This document shows, one piece after another, positions 20,998 to 29,771 of a DNA stretch of 64,000 nt. This DNA is from Marinithermofilum abyssi. GTDB lineage: Bacteria > Bacillota > Bacilli > Thermoactinomycetales > DSM-45169. Where the stretch lies: NCBI RefSeq assembly GCF_014641195.1, contig NZ_BMHQ01000002.1, positions 186,001 to 250,000 on the forward strand, in the 5' to 3' direction. The translations under genes and the position numbers were made by a program. The first letter of the stretch is position 1, and each line of letters opens with the position of its first letter. Under the pieces are notes generated by a model that saw only the letters and a list, made by a program, of their open reading frames with translations, made no database searches and was not told the origin of the DNA.

Positions 20998-21780
20998 TTA
21001 TTTCCGTTCCTGCAGCATCCGGACAATGTTCGTAACCGCGTTTCGCGGCATCAAACGGACCAACTGGGCCAACAAGGCGTTTTTCACACCGGGAATCACT
21101 ACGGTTTTCCCTTTTTTCAACCCGTCATAACCTGCCCGGGCCACGGTTTTGGCATCCATAACCCCTCGCTTGAACAACAGGGTTCCTTCCATCTGCGCCC
21201 GTTGGCCAAAACCCGTTTCAGTCGGACCGGGACACAATGCAGTGACGGTAACGCCCGTTCCCTTCAGTTCGTTGGCCAACGCCTCGGAAAAGGATAGCAC
21301 ATATGCTTTCGTGGCATAATAGACCGCCATAAACGGCCCCGGCTGGAATGCCGCAGTGGAGGCTACATTGAGAATCTTTCCGTCTCCCCGCTCGATCATG
21401 CCTTTCATCAGGCGTTTACACAGTTCTGTCAAGGCAATAATGTTAAGTTGAATCATGCCGGCTTCTTCGGACCACTCCGTTTCGGCAAAAGCCCCGTTTA
21501 ATCCGAAGCCGGCACTATTCACCAAAATATCGATAACCAGGCCACGCCGCTCCAGCTCCCGGACAATGGCTGCCGGAGCTTCCGGGATAGACAGGTCTAT
21601 GGGAATGACGTGCACCGAAATGGTGTACTCCCGTTCCAACTCTTCTTTCATCTGTTCCAGTTTATCCTGACTTCGCGCGGTTAACACTAAGTGAACATGG
21701 TCTTCCGCCAGTATCCGGGCCAGTTCATACCCGATCCCGCTGGAAGCCCCAGTAATCAACGCTGTTTTCTGTTTAACCAT
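20998..21780 (-). CDS. Short-chain dehydrogenase/reductase
   Basis: A 260-residue SDR with TGASSGIGYELA for NAD(P) binding, NSAGFG, and the catalytic Ser-Tyr-Lys set in NVASTAAFQPGPFMAVYYATKAY. The substrate is unknown. It is transcribed divergently from an XRE-type regulator. The two promoters share sequence elements, so the regulator probably controls this gene. Confidence 0.9.
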   Translation of the reverse strand: MVKQKTALITGASSGIGYELARILAEDHVHLVLTARSQDKLEQMKEELEREYTISVHVIPIDLSIPEAPAAIVRELERRGLVIDILVNSAGFGLNGAFAETEWSEEAGMIQLNIIALTELCKRLMKGMIERGDGKILNVASTAAFQPGPFMAVYYATKAYVLSFSEALANELKGTGVTVTALCPGPTETGFGQRAQMEGTLLFKRGVMDAKTVARAGYDGLKKGKTVVIPGVKNALLAQLVRLMPRNAVTNIVRMLQERK

Positions 21781-21814
21781 GCATGATCCCCCTGTTTGTC
21801 ATTTGGCTGGCTCT

Positions 21815-21843
21815 ATCATAGGTTAACTATACGCAAACGTCAA
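21815..21843 (-). promoter_or_regulatory. Sigma-A promoter of the SDR gene with operator-like GTTAACC
   Basis: On the minus strand TTGACG, a 17-base spacer and TATGAT. The spacer contains TTTGCG and ends in GTTAACC. These elements also occur in the divergent promoter. Confidence 0.75.
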
Positions 21844-21863
21844 CATCTCCGTTTTCTGCGAAT

Positions 21864-21901
21864 GGTTAACCTTTGACGTTAACCAATTGCAAACCTATAA
21901 T
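21864..21901 (+). promoter_or_regulatory. Sigma-A promoter of the XRE regulator with operator-like GTTAACC copies
   Basis: TTGACG (21873-21878), a 17-base spacer and TATAAT (21896-21901). GGTTAACC overlaps the start (21864-21871) and GTTAACC occurs again at 21878-21884. A GCAAACC lies before the -10 box. Confidence 0.8.
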
Positions 21902-21937
21902 AGAAAGATACCAATACTGGTAAAGGGGGGGACAAAT

Positions 21938-22279
21938 ATGTCATTTCCAGCCCGGTTGAAGGCCTTGCGCCGTCAACGTCAGTGGACACAAGAACAGCTG
22001 GGGAAAAAAGTGAACGTCACGAAAGCTTCCATCTCTTGCTACGAAAAGGGCACACGAACACCCGATTTGGAGACCCTACACCGACTGGCTGATGTATTGG
22101 AAGTATCCACAGACTATTTACTTGGCCGGGAATCGAATGCAGCAACACTCCCCCGTTCTGATACCCATGATCCGGCCCTGTGCCAGTGGTTTGATGAATT
22201 GCTCAAAGCGCCCAAGGAATGCCGTGAGGAACTGCGCAAAATCTGGGAAATTATCAAGGGCCGCGGGAAAAGCGAATAA
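21938..22279 (+). CDS. XRE family transcriptional regulator
   Basis: A 113-residue cytoplasmic DNA-binding protein. Residues 1-65 form the HTH_XRE domain (LKALRRQRQWTQEQLGKKVN, SISCYEKGTRTPDLETLHRL, STDYLLGRES), similar to SinR/Xre repressors; the tail is short. The ATG at 21938 follows AAAGGGGGGGACAAAT. It probably represses itself and the divergent SDR gene. Confidence 0.9.
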   Translation: MSFPARLKALRRQRQWTQEQLGKKVNVTKASISCYEKGTRTPDLETLHRLADVLEVSTDYLLGRESNAATLPRSDTHDPALCQWFDELLKAPKECREELRKIWEIIKGRGKSE

Positions 22280-22339
22280 CCAAACCATCCGCTTCTGTAC
22301 ATCAAGAAAGAGCTTTTGACATAAACGGGAGTGACTGTT

Positions 22340-23158
22340 GTGGGAAAACTGCAAATCAATACAGAAACCTATGATGGGGTAACCCGTTTCTCCATGCGTT
22401 ACCGCATGCTGGGCAACAATTTTCACGTGTCCTTATACTATGTAGACGGATTGTTGATGGAGACGGGTCCCGTCCGCGCTCGCCACATGGTGGAACAGTT
22501 TGTCGCCGACCATCCGGTTGATAGAATAGCCCTGACACATTTTCATGAGGATCACAGCGGTAATGCCGCCCATCTAAACGCCCGGTTCGGGATTCCGGTA
22601 ACCGCTGGTCCGGAAACCGCGGCCCTGCTGAAAAACCCCGATCCAATCCCCCGTTACCGGCAGTGGATATGGGGACAGATGGAGGCAGTTTCCTGCACGG
22701 TTTCCGATGTCATCGAAACTTCCCGTCACCGTTTTCGTCGTATTTTCACCCCGGGCCACTCGCCGGATCACTCCATCTGGTTGGAAGAAAACCAGGGGTG
22801 GGCTTTCACCGGCGATTTGTACCTGGGAACCCGCTTGACTTACGGCATGCGGGGTGAATCTGTCAGCCAATTGATCCAATCCATCCGAACCCTGTTATCT
22901 TTCCCCGTCGCCACGGTATTTTGCTCCCATGCGGGAATTATTCGAGAAGGTAGAAAGGGACTCCAAAAAAAGCACGATTTCTTAACATGGCTGACCGAAG
23001 AGACTTTGGACCTCCATCAACAGGGGGCTCCATCGAAGGAGATCGCTCACCGCTTGCTCCAACGCCGACCGGCGGTCGAGTGGTTTTCCGGCGGGGAGAT
23101 GTCCCCGGTCCATCTGATCCGATCGATCGTAAGCGAACATTCGGGGGTGGGCTCATGA
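22340..23158 (+). CDS. MBL-fold metallohydrolase
   Basis: A 272-residue metallo-beta-lactamase-fold hydrolase. The metal motif THFHEDHSGN (His67, His69, Asp71, His72), FTPGHSPDHSI and FTGDLYLG are visible, as in glyoxalase II-like and RNase Z-unrelated small hydrolases. A GTG at 22340 spaced 6-8 bases after CGGGAGTGA is the likely start. A GTG at 22331 overlaps the binding site. The stop overlaps the start of the VOC gene (ATGA), so both are co-translated. Confidence 0.88.
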   Translation: MGKLQINTETYDGVTRFSMRYRMLGNNFHVSLYYVDGLLMETGPVRARHMVEQFVADHPVDRIALTHFHEDHSGNAAHLNARFGIPVTAGPETAALLKNPDPIPRYRQWIWGQMEAVSCTVSDVIETSRHRFRRIFTPGHSPDHSIWLEENQGWAFTGDLYLGTRLTYGMRGESVSQLIQSIRTLLSFPVATVFCSHAGIIREGRKGLQKKHDFLTWLTEETLDLHQQGAPSKEIAHRLLQRRPAVEWFSGGEMSPVHLIRSIVSEHSGVGS

Positions 23159-23574
23159 TCCGGGTCACCTTCTCCCATCTTGACTACAATGTATCGGATC
23201 TGGCCAAAGCGAAAAGCTTTTATGATCCCTTGATGGGCTTTTTGGGCTTTCACAAAGAACACGAAACCGATCAGTGGATCTTGTATTCCAACGACAGGAT
23301 GAAGCTGTGCCTGGTTCAGAGCGAACCGCCCTATGATCAAATGGGCTTCCATCGGAAACATCCCGGGTTGAATCATTTCGCCTTTCAAGCTGTTTCATCG
23401 AAGGATGTGGATCAGGTTGCCGATTTCCTTCAACGGCAAAACATCCCCATTCTTTACGACAGCCCCCGCAACTTCGATGAAGATGGACTGTATTACGCGC
23501 TATTTTTTGAAGATCCCTTTCGTCTGAAGCTGGAAGTGGTATACAGCCCGGACTATTTTCCCCGTTCCCTTTGA
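23155..23574 (+). CDS. VOC family (glyoxalase/bleomycin-resistance fold) protein
   Basis: A 139-residue protein of the vicinal oxygen chelate superfamily: HLDYNVSDLAKAKSFYDPLM at the start, HPGLNHFAFQAVSSKDVDQV in the middle, and FFEDPFRLKLEVVY at the end, giving His/Glu metal ligands. The substrate is unknown. The start overlaps the MBL gene stop by four bases. The pairing suggests a two-step detoxification, by analogy with glyoxalase I/II. Confidence 0.85.
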   Translation: MIRVTFSHLDYNVSDLAKAKSFYDPLMGFLGFHKEHETDQWILYSNDRMKLCLVQSEPPYDQMGFHRKHPGLNHFAFQAVSSKDVDQVADFLQRQNIPILYDSPRNFDEDGLYYALFFEDPFRLKLEVVYSPDYFPRSL

Positions 23575-23647
23575 CAATCCCGCCGAAATTGGAGATAATA
23601 TTTTTACAATTCGGTGAAATCGGATATATATGAAAGGCGGGGATCCG

Positions 23648-23956
23648 ATGGCAAGCAAAGCAAAATCGGTGACAAAAGAGAAGCCGTCCGCACAGGAAAG
23701 CGCATGGAAACACGTCGCTTGGTTTGTTGTGATGATGATCCTGACCGCTATCTCCTTTGTGTTGGTGGGAACCGGACAGATGGGCACTTCCATGCTGATT
23801 CCCGCCATTTTAATCTTGGCCGCCCTGCAAGTGGTGATTCAGTTGTTTACGTTTATGCACCTGAGCGAAAGGGGCAGTTTCTTCCCCCTTTTCTTCATGG
23901 GCGGTGGTATCCTGGTCGCTGCCACCGCCATCGTGGCCATGCTCTATTGGGTGTAA
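23648..23956 (+). CDS. Orphan cytochrome c oxidase subunit IV family protein
   Basis: A 102-residue membrane protein with three helices and the family segment ILAALQVVIQLFTFMHLSER. It resembles CtaF/CyoD of caa3 or bo3 oxidases but no other oxidase gene is near. The ATG at 23648 follows AAAGGCGGGGATCCG. A second orphan paralogue lies at 49655-49951. They may serve an oxidase encoded elsewhere. Confidence 0.87.
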   Translation: MASKAKSVTKEKPSAQESAWKHVAWFVVMMILTAISFVLVGTGQMGTSMLIPAILILAALQVVIQLFTFMHLSERGSFFPLFFMGGGILVAATAIVAMLYWV

Positions 23957-23960
23957 CCGG

Positions 23961-23997
23961 TAAAAAACGCAGCCCCCGGTCGGAGGCTGCGTTTTCA
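23961..23997. terminator. Bidirectional terminator
   Basis: AAAACGCAGCC-cccggtcgga-GGCTGCGTTTT after the subunit IV gene. Confidence 0.85.
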
Positions 23998-24063
23998 AAT
24001 GGAGAAATAAGGTTGCTGCCCGAACAACCAACACCTAAAACAAAAGAAAAGGAAGCCGACTGC

Positions 24064-24222
24064 TTACAAATCTTGAGGTTTAAAGGTCTTGCAGTCCGTC
24101 TCTTCCGAATCGCTGGCCTGGCGGCCTCGCTGGCTGACCACATAAATCTGGTCGGCTCTGCATTTGTTTCCTTCGCCCCAGTAGGTGCAGTTGTTCACTT
24201 CGCACAATACGTCTCTGGCCAT
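24064..24222 (-). CDS. DUF1540 domain protein
   Basis: A 52-residue cysteine-rich protein: LCEVNNCTYWGEGNKCRADQ followed by IYV and ETDCKTF, the DUF1540 pattern with four cysteines that probably bind a metal. The ATG follows AGAAGGAGGGGATTTTC on the minus strand. Function unknown. Confidence 0.88.
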   Translation of the reverse strand: MARDVLCEVNNCTYWGEGNKCRADQIYVVSQRGRQASDSEETDCKTFKPQDL

Positions 24223-24308
24223 GAAAATCCCCTCCTTCTCTCCTTTATTATGGCCCTTTCCCCCTTGCTCCAACTCGTTTTTCATGTCTAACAAATTACG
24301 CCAGCTGA

Positions 24309-25091
24309 TCAAAACCGTCCTGTCCATTGAAAAGCCAAAATCAATCCTCCCAAAATCGACACATAGATGGAAAACCATTTGAGGCTGCCCGTCTGCAACA
24401 AGCGGATCATCCACCGTACGGCGATGTATCCAAAGAGCGCAGACATGATTGTCGCCACCAGCAAGGAAGAAAGGGGCAGACTTTCTGCGCTCCCTTGCAG
24501 CATGTCCTTTCCTTGCAATACCACTCCACCGGCGATCGCGGGGATGGAGAGGAAAAAGGAGTAATGGGCCGCAGTGGAACGGTCGATTTTGCGGAAGAAC
24601 GCTGCGGCGATGGTCAAACCTGATCTGGAGATGGCCGGGAGGATCGCCGCACCCTGAAACGTCCCGATGATCACCGCATCTTTCCAGGTCATCTGTTCCA
24701 AACCTTTTTGACCCCGATCCTTCCAACGGTCCGCCACCCAAAGCACCAAACCGGTAGCGAGGAACTCCCAGCCGATGGTCACTCCGGTCTTGGAGACCTC
24801 TTCAAAGAGATCCTCAAAGGCCAAGCCAATCATCGCAGTCGGCACAGTCCCCCATACCAGCAACGCGCTCAACCGGCTGAAAGGGTGTTGCAGCAGATAG
24901 AGCAACTCGCGCCGGTATACCGCTACTACAGCGGCCAATGTCCCGACATGCAGCATCGTGTCCAAAAACAATCCGGCTTCATCCAACCCAAACCAATGTC
25001 GGCCCAGATATAGATGGCCGGTGCTGCTGATCGGCAGAAACTCCGTCAACCCCTGGATCATGCCCAAAACCATGGCTTCCACCCAATCCAT
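24309..25091 (-). CDS. uppP: Undecaprenyl-diphosphate phosphatase
   Basis: Membrane enzyme that recycles undecaprenyl pyrophosphate for cell-wall synthesis and gives bacitracin tolerance. The 260-residue protein has GLTEFLPISSTGHLYLGRHW near the N terminus and the second motif ILPAISRSGLTIAAAFFRKI, with about eight helices, matching BacA/UppP. Usual length is 260-280 residues. Confidence 0.95.
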   Translation of the reverse strand: MDWVEAMVLGMIQGLTEFLPISSTGHLYLGRHWFGLDEAGLFLDTMLHVGTLAAVVAVYRRELLYLLQHPFSRLSALLVWGTVPTAMIGLAFEDLFEEVSKTGVTIGWEFLATGLVLWVADRWKDRGQKGLEQMTWKDAVIIGTFQGAAILPAISRSGLTIAAAFFRKIDRSTAAHYSFFLSIPAIAGGVVLQGKDMLQGSAESLPLSSLLVATIMSALFGYIAVRWMIRLLQTGSLKWFSIYVSILGGLILAFQWTGRF

Positions 25092-25130
25092 TCCCCGACC
25101 CCTTTCTCATTTCTTCAAACCCCTCCTGTC

Positions 25131-25559
25131 TTACCCTTCCAGCAAACGGCCGATCTCCCCTACCACTACGGGAAAAGGAACGGTTTCATCGTACACTCCG
25201 GCGATCTGTTCAGTCCGATCAATCAGCACCGAAGCCGGAACCGACTGGATACCAAAAGCGTCGTATACTTCCCGGCCCCTATCTCCCAATACCGGAAACT
25301 GAAAACCCATCTTTTCGATATAGGCGGGAACTTTTTCCGGTTCCGCCTCTCTCCCGGTCACATTCACAGTGAGAAAAACAAAATCCGGATGACGCAAGTT
25401 GCGGAAAAACACCTCTTTTTTCGGCAAATCCGTCTGACAAGTCGGGCACCATGTCACCCAGAACGACAAGAGAACCACTTTGCCCCGGTAATCTGTCAGA
25501 CAGACGGAGGACTGATCCCGAAGGGAAGGCAGACAAAAATCAGGTGCTCGTTCCATCAT
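25131..25559 (-). CDS. TlpA/ResA-like thiol-disulfide oxidoreductase
   Basis: A 142-residue thioredoxin-fold protein with the redox motif LLSFWVTWCPTCQTDLP. It lacks a signal peptide, so it is probably cytoplasmic, unlike ResA. The cis-proline region is SVPASVLID. The start may be either of two adjacent ATG codons. It is co-oriented with uppP and the EamA gene. Confidence 0.85.
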   Translation of the reverse strand: MMERAPDFCLPSLRDQSSVCLTDYRGKVVLLSFWVTWCPTCQTDLPKKEVFFRNLRHPDFVFLTVNVTGREAEPEKVPAYIEKMGFQFPVLGDRGREVYDAFGIQSVPASVLIDRTEQIAGVYDETVPFPVVVGEIGRLLEG

Positions 25560-25610
25560 GGTATCCCTCCTTTCTTTGTTCGTGGAAAGGACGATATTTC
25601 CTGGGAAAAC

Positions 25611-26468
25611 TTAGAGACGGACAATAATCAGACCGGCAAAAATCAGGATGAGGCCCATTGTCTGCAACTTGGACAGGCGTTCCCGAAACAGGAGAATCGA
25701 CAATACAGCGACCACTAGACTGTTGGTGGCAAAGATCGGAGCGACGATACTGGCCGGGCCTTCTACCAGCGCTGCCGCATACAATTGCATTCCGCCAAAA
25801 GAAAAAATCCCCGCCAAAGCTCCCCACCAAAACCCTTTTTGCACTGAACCGGCAACATGCTCCCTTCCTTTTCTCCTCCAGCGAATCCATTCCACCGTAG
25901 ACCAGATCCAGCCGAACAGATAGGAAACAAACAAGATGGGGGTTCCCGGCAGATTTAGCTCATCTGTCACTTTCAATCCTCCGTTGCGAAATGTAAACAA
26001 CAGCGTCGCCAAGAAGACCAACACATACCACCGTTTGTTGCGGATGGCCAAGGTTTCATCGGGATCGATGGGAATAAGGAGCAAAGCCAGCAACAACAAG
26101 CCCACACCCAGGCTTTCCAGAAGGGAGAGTTGCTCACCATACACGATCACAGAAAAGAGAATAATGAGCAAAATATTGGTATTGACCAACGGCGAGGTCA
26201 AACTGGCCGGTCCTTCTTCCAATGCTTTCATAAACAGCCAGTTTCCTGCTGCACTTCCCAAACCGACGACCCATCCCCCTATCCAGATCGAGAGGTCCAG
26301 CCGTACGTCGCCGGTATAGAGCATCCACCACGCAAACCCTAATGTCCCGGTCAAATACAGCCCCCACAACAAGGGAACAACAGGGCATCGTTGAACGGAA
26401 CTGGTTTTCATCAAGAAACCGGACATCCCGAAAACCACCGAACTGAACAGCGCCAAAACAAACCACAC
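25611..26468 (-). CDS. EamA/DMT family transporter
   Basis: A 285-residue integral membrane protein with about ten helices arranged as two EamA repeats, for example LKTSSVQRCPVVPLLWG in the first and FGGMQLYAAALVEGPASIVA in the second. It exports or imports small metabolites; the substrate is unknown. Confidence 0.87.
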   Translation of the reverse strand: MWFVLALFSSVVFGMSGFLMKTSSVQRCPVVPLLWGLYLTGTLGFAWWMLYTGDVRLDLSIWIGGWVVGLGSAAGNWLFMKALEEGPASLTSPLVNTNILLIILFSVIVYGEQLSLLESLGVGLLLLALLLIPIDPDETLAIRNKRWYVLVFLATLLFTFRNGGLKVTDELNLPGTPILFVSYLFGWIWSTVEWIRWRRKGREHVAGSVQKGFWWGALAGIFSFGGMQLYAAALVEGPASIVAPIFATNSLVVAVLSILLFRERLSKLQTMGLILIFAGLIIVRL

Positions 26469-26686
26469 GAGCCGTCGTTCCTTTCTCTGTCAGTTTTTAG
26501 TTTCAACGCCTAACATTATCATGACCGCAACGATTCGTCCAGAAATAGCCCAAGGTGGTTTGTCCCTTTTACATACATAATCTCCACCGGAGAAATCATG
26601 CATGAAAACCTTGCGGAATTTTGTACTATGGCGACTAAAGCGGCACATCGGGGGACACGTTAGAAAAAGAAAGGGGATGAGCCTAT

Positions 26687-26839
26687 ATGCCTCGCAAGAA
26701 AACCCGTTCATCGGTTCCACCTCATAACGATCCATTGGAGCAGGTATTCACTTCGACACCAAAGCGAAAAAAGAGTTCCGCAGAGAAAAAAGAACAACCC
26801 TCCGACCCAGATTCCCACCCTCCCCGTTCTTCCCGATGA
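26687..26839 (+). CDS. Small basic disordered protein
   Basis: A 50-residue protein beginning MPRKKTRSSVPPHNDPLEQV and ending in a Lys/Pro/Ser-rich tail (PRSSR). GAAAGGGGATGAG lies 8-9 bases before the ATG. Composition resembles small spore-associated proteins of Bacillales, but no family is recognised. Confidence 0.5.
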   Translation: MPRKKTRSSVPPHNDPLEQVFTSTPKRKKSSAEKKEQPSDPDSHPPRSSR

Positions 26840-27153
26840 CAGGTGGTCGATTCTAATAGGGTACAGTCAAATGAGACTGCTTATCATCAACACATTTTCA
26901 ACGGTTTTATTAACCCTAACTGATTGTACCAATTATCAGGAGGTTATCTTGACTATGTACCATGGGGGCACGTCAATTAAAAAAGTGCCATTGGAAGGGT
27001 CATTGGCAGTCGCGGGGACTGCCACATGCACGTAGGATTGAATCACATTTTTATAGGGGAGAACTGTTGAAAAAACAGGAGCTGTATTTAAGTGTTGGAA
27101 AATCTTGATTTGCGATTAGTATCGACTCATCAAAACATCAAAGCGAGAACAGC
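26840..27153. other. Intergenic, no gene seen
   Basis: About 310 bases with stop codons in all frames. Fragments such as TMYHGGTSIKKVPLEGSLAV can be read but have no clear relative. Confidence 0.4.
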
Positions 27154-27369
27154 GGCGATTTATCTATACTTAATCGAGCTAACTTAAAATCCTATGTTGG
27201 TAAAACAGCATACTTGCATACTTGTATTAGAGAGCACCGAAGATTGTTAAATTCAGAAGGAGCTAAAGGAAGATGAAACAATCTTTTATTAAATGACTGG
27301 ATAAAATACGGAGAAAACCAGTTTAGCTTTTTTATATTGGAACATCATGTGTACTTACTTTGCCCCTGA
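27154..27369 (+). pseudogene. GIY-YIG endonuclease remnant
   Basis: In one frame: GDLSILNRANLKSYVGKTAY, then LHTCIREHRRLLNSEGAKGR, TGA, NNLLLNDWIKYGENQFSFFI, LEHH. This follows the GIY-YIG pattern (N..N.K.YVGKT, I.EH...L, L..DW.KYGE..F.F.ILE). The GIY start is mutated (GDLSI) and a TGA interrupts the frame. There is no start codon. It is probably the relic of a homing or intron-type nuclease. Confidence 0.6.
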
Positions 27370-27825
27370 TGGCACCTTCGCTGGACATTGCTCGGTTATC
27401 AGCGAGTGTCTTAAAACCCACTGAAGAAAAATAATTGATACTTTTATTTTGATACTGACTTTTGGGATTCTATCAAACCGCATTCCACCATGGTACGCGG
27501 AACAACGAAGACAGTATCAGAAAAGACAACTCTATGGACACATCACTGTGTTTTCCATTATTCCCTATCTATCGTTCCACTTTTGGATTTATCTCGGACT
27601 TACCTCAAAGAATGTCCACATGTTTTCCCTCGCGCACATGATTCAAACTTGACTCCCTGAGCGTATCATTTGGATTCCAAGCGTATACAGCGTCACAGTT
27701 TGCACATGTTATGGATGAACAAGGGAGGGATTTTAATTGGTGGAGATGAGTTGGCTATACCTATTAAATACGTTCTTTATGTTAATCTTAGCGTTCCGCG
27801 AGGTACGCAGGCCGCGAACGGGTAA
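27370..27825. other. Low-coding stretch between pseudogenes
   Basis: Only a 67-residue frame at 27449-27652 (hydrophobic middle ITVFSIIPYLSFHFWIYLGL) stands out. It lacks a ribosome binding site and a recognisable family. The rest is stop-rich. Confidence 0.35.
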
Positions 27826-28110
27826 TTACGAAACGTCCCACGTATGGTTCCGACGAGTATAAAGCCTTTTTGAAGGAACTAAAACCTGCTTTGTATCATC
27901 ACTACGCACATAACAGCCATCATCCAGAACACTATGGAAACGGCGAACTTGTTCGATATCGTGGAAATGTTCTGCGATTGGATGGCAGCGGCAAAGCGTC
28001 ATGACAACGGAGATATCCGGAGGGGTCTTAAGATCAACCGGGAACGGTTTAAAATGAGCGACCAGCTGTATGAGATATTCGAAAACACGATTAATAGCTT
28101 GGGGGAATGA
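27826..28110 (+). pseudogene. DUF5662 family gene, frameshifted
   Basis: First frame: TYGSDEYKAFLKELKPALYH then HYAHNSHHPEHYGNG. Next frame: METANLFDIVEMFCDWMAAA, KRHDNGDIRRGLKINRERFK, MSDQLYEIFENTINSLGE, stop. Together they match the DUF5662 pattern (P.L.HHY..N.HHPEHY, LFD.VEM.CDW.AA..RH..GD...S..IN..RF..S.QL..IF.NT). A frameshift near 27950 and loss of the N terminus mark it as dead. Confidence 0.65.
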
Positions 28111-28694
28111 TCTGTGGACTCCCCTTTATTTTTCCCTATATAATAACAGATGATTCTACGTTAGATGAGCTCTCTAATCACCTGAACGGTTTGTTGTTAA
28201 CGGGAGGTGGAGACGTGGATCCCGCACTGTTTGGGGAAGATCCGCTTCCTGGTTTACAGGAGGTCATTCCGGATCGGGACCAAATGGAAATTGAACTTGT
28301 TATGCGACTCCTTGATATGGACAAACCGATCTTACAGTTTGCCAGGGCTATCAGGTTCTTAATATTGCTGCAGGAGGTGACATTTATCAAGACATGTACA
28401 CGCAGCGAGATGGTTTATTGTAGCATAATCAACATGCCCCTCGTAACCATGCCTCTCACGTGATAGATGTGGTTTCAGGCTCAAAATAGCATCAGATCGC
28501 AAAACGGAAAGAATTCCGGGTAAACAGCTTTCACCACCAAGCGGTACGCAAGCTATTTAGGAAAACGGCGCAAAGCAGGGACGGCATGATCGAAGGATTT
28601 GAAAGCACACGACACAATTGCAAAAGCATTATTTGAAACTTTCGTGCAAGCGTGTACCAAAATGAATCGTCCCCTAATGGATTCTGCGCCTTAA
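28107..28694 (+). pseudogene. Peptidase C26 (gamma-glutamyl-GABA hydrolase, PuuD-like) pseudogene
   Basis: Frame 1 gives GLPFIFPYIITDDSTLDELS and LNGLLLTGGGDVDPALFGED. After a shift, VCQGYQVLNIAAGGDIYQDM follows with the catalytic Cys still present, then TAG, and HNQHAPRNHASHVIDVVSGS. Another shift gives FRVNSFHHQAVRKL, DGMIEGFEST, and finally ALFETFVQACTKMN. The order fits class I glutamine-amidotransferase-like hydrolases of gamma-glutamyl-GABA. The QWHPE region is missing. At least three lesions. Confidence 0.75.
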
Positions 28695-28841
28695 GAGGAG
28701 CCTTGCTACCAAATGCCCCGACATCCTTAGCCATTTTATATTTATTGGATTAATTGCGGATTTCGTAGCGTTGCTGGTTTTACCCATGCTGATCGAGTAA
28801 AACCATTCGTGTATATCTAACTAGAGAAAGGCGGGCTACCC

Positions 28842-29654
28842 GTGTCGTTCAACACTTCTGAAATCGTCAGCTCCTTAATCTCTGCCGGGCTGATCGCCAT
28901 CGTATCGATCATTCTTTATGCTGTGGTCAAAGGAATCATCACCCGTGTAGCGAAGCGGAAACTGAAAAAAGAGAACGGGAACACAGGACGTTTGCATACA
29001 CTGTCCTCCTTGCTGACAAGCGTAGCCGGATATGTGATCTTTTTTATCGCGATTGTGGCCATTTTGAATGAATTCGGCGTCAATACCTCTGCGATTATCG
29101 CCAGTGCCGGGATCGTCGGATTGGCGATCGGCTTCGGTGCTCAAGGCTTGGTCAGCGATGTGGTGACCGGTTTTTTCGTGTTGGTGGAAGACCAGGTCAA
29201 TGTCGGTGAATACGTCACTGTGGGCAATTACTCCGGGATCGTGGAAGAAACAGGGTTGCGCCTGTTGAAAATCCGGGATTTCAACGGCGATCTCCACTTT
29301 ATCCCCAACCGGGAAATCGGTTCGTTGACCAACCACTCCCGCGGCAACAAACAGGCGTTGGTAGATATCAGCATCTCCTATGACTCTGATATCGATGAAG
29401 CCATTCAGGTATTGCAAGCCAAATGCGATGAACTGAAAGAGCAATTGCCGCAAATTGTGGAAGGCCCCAACGTTCTCGGCGTGCAAAATCTCGGTGCCTC
29501 CGACGTTGTTATCCGGATATTGGCCCGTACCCAAAACGGCGAACAGTGGGCTGTAGAACGGGAATTGCGCAAAGGTCTGAAAGCAGCATTGGACCAAGCT
29601 GGCATCGAAATTCCCTTCCCGCATCAGACCGTGATTCACAAGAAAGAAACGTAA
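28842..29654 (+). CDS. MscS family mechanosensitive channel
   Basis: A small-conductance mechanosensitive channel of 270 residues in the cytoplasmic membrane. Two or three helices come first; the pore helix is IASAGIVGLAIGFGAQGLVS with the typical Gly/Ala packing. The beta domain VGEYVTVGNYSGIVEETGLR and PNREIGSLTNHSRG follow. Starts with GTG after GAAAGGCGGGCTACCC. Expected to release solutes on osmotic downshock. Confidence 0.94.
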   Translation: MSFNTSEIVSSLISAGLIAIVSIILYAVVKGIITRVAKRKLKKENGNTGRLHTLSSLLTSVAGYVIFFIAIVAILNEFGVNTSAIIASAGIVGLAIGFGAQGLVSDVVTGFFVLVEDQVNVGEYVTVGNYSGIVEETGLRLLKIRDFNGDLHFIPNREIGSLTNHSRGNKQALVDISISYDSDIDEAIQVLQAKCDELKEQLPQIVEGPNVLGVQNLGASDVVIRILARTQNGEQWAVERELRKGLKAALDQAGIEIPFPHQTVIHKKET

Positions 29655-29667
29655 CAGGGTAATCCGT

Positions 29668-29687
29668 ACCGCCTTCGGGCGGTTTTT
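29668..29687 (+). terminator. Terminator of the mscS gene
   Basis: ACCGCCTTCGGGCGGTTTTT. Confidence 0.85.
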
Positions 29688-29771
29688 CCTTTAGATGTGG
29701 AAACGGCAATGCTACAATAAAAAATACGAGAAATTTCAAGGGATCAATCGTCGATACGGAGGAAAACAGCG

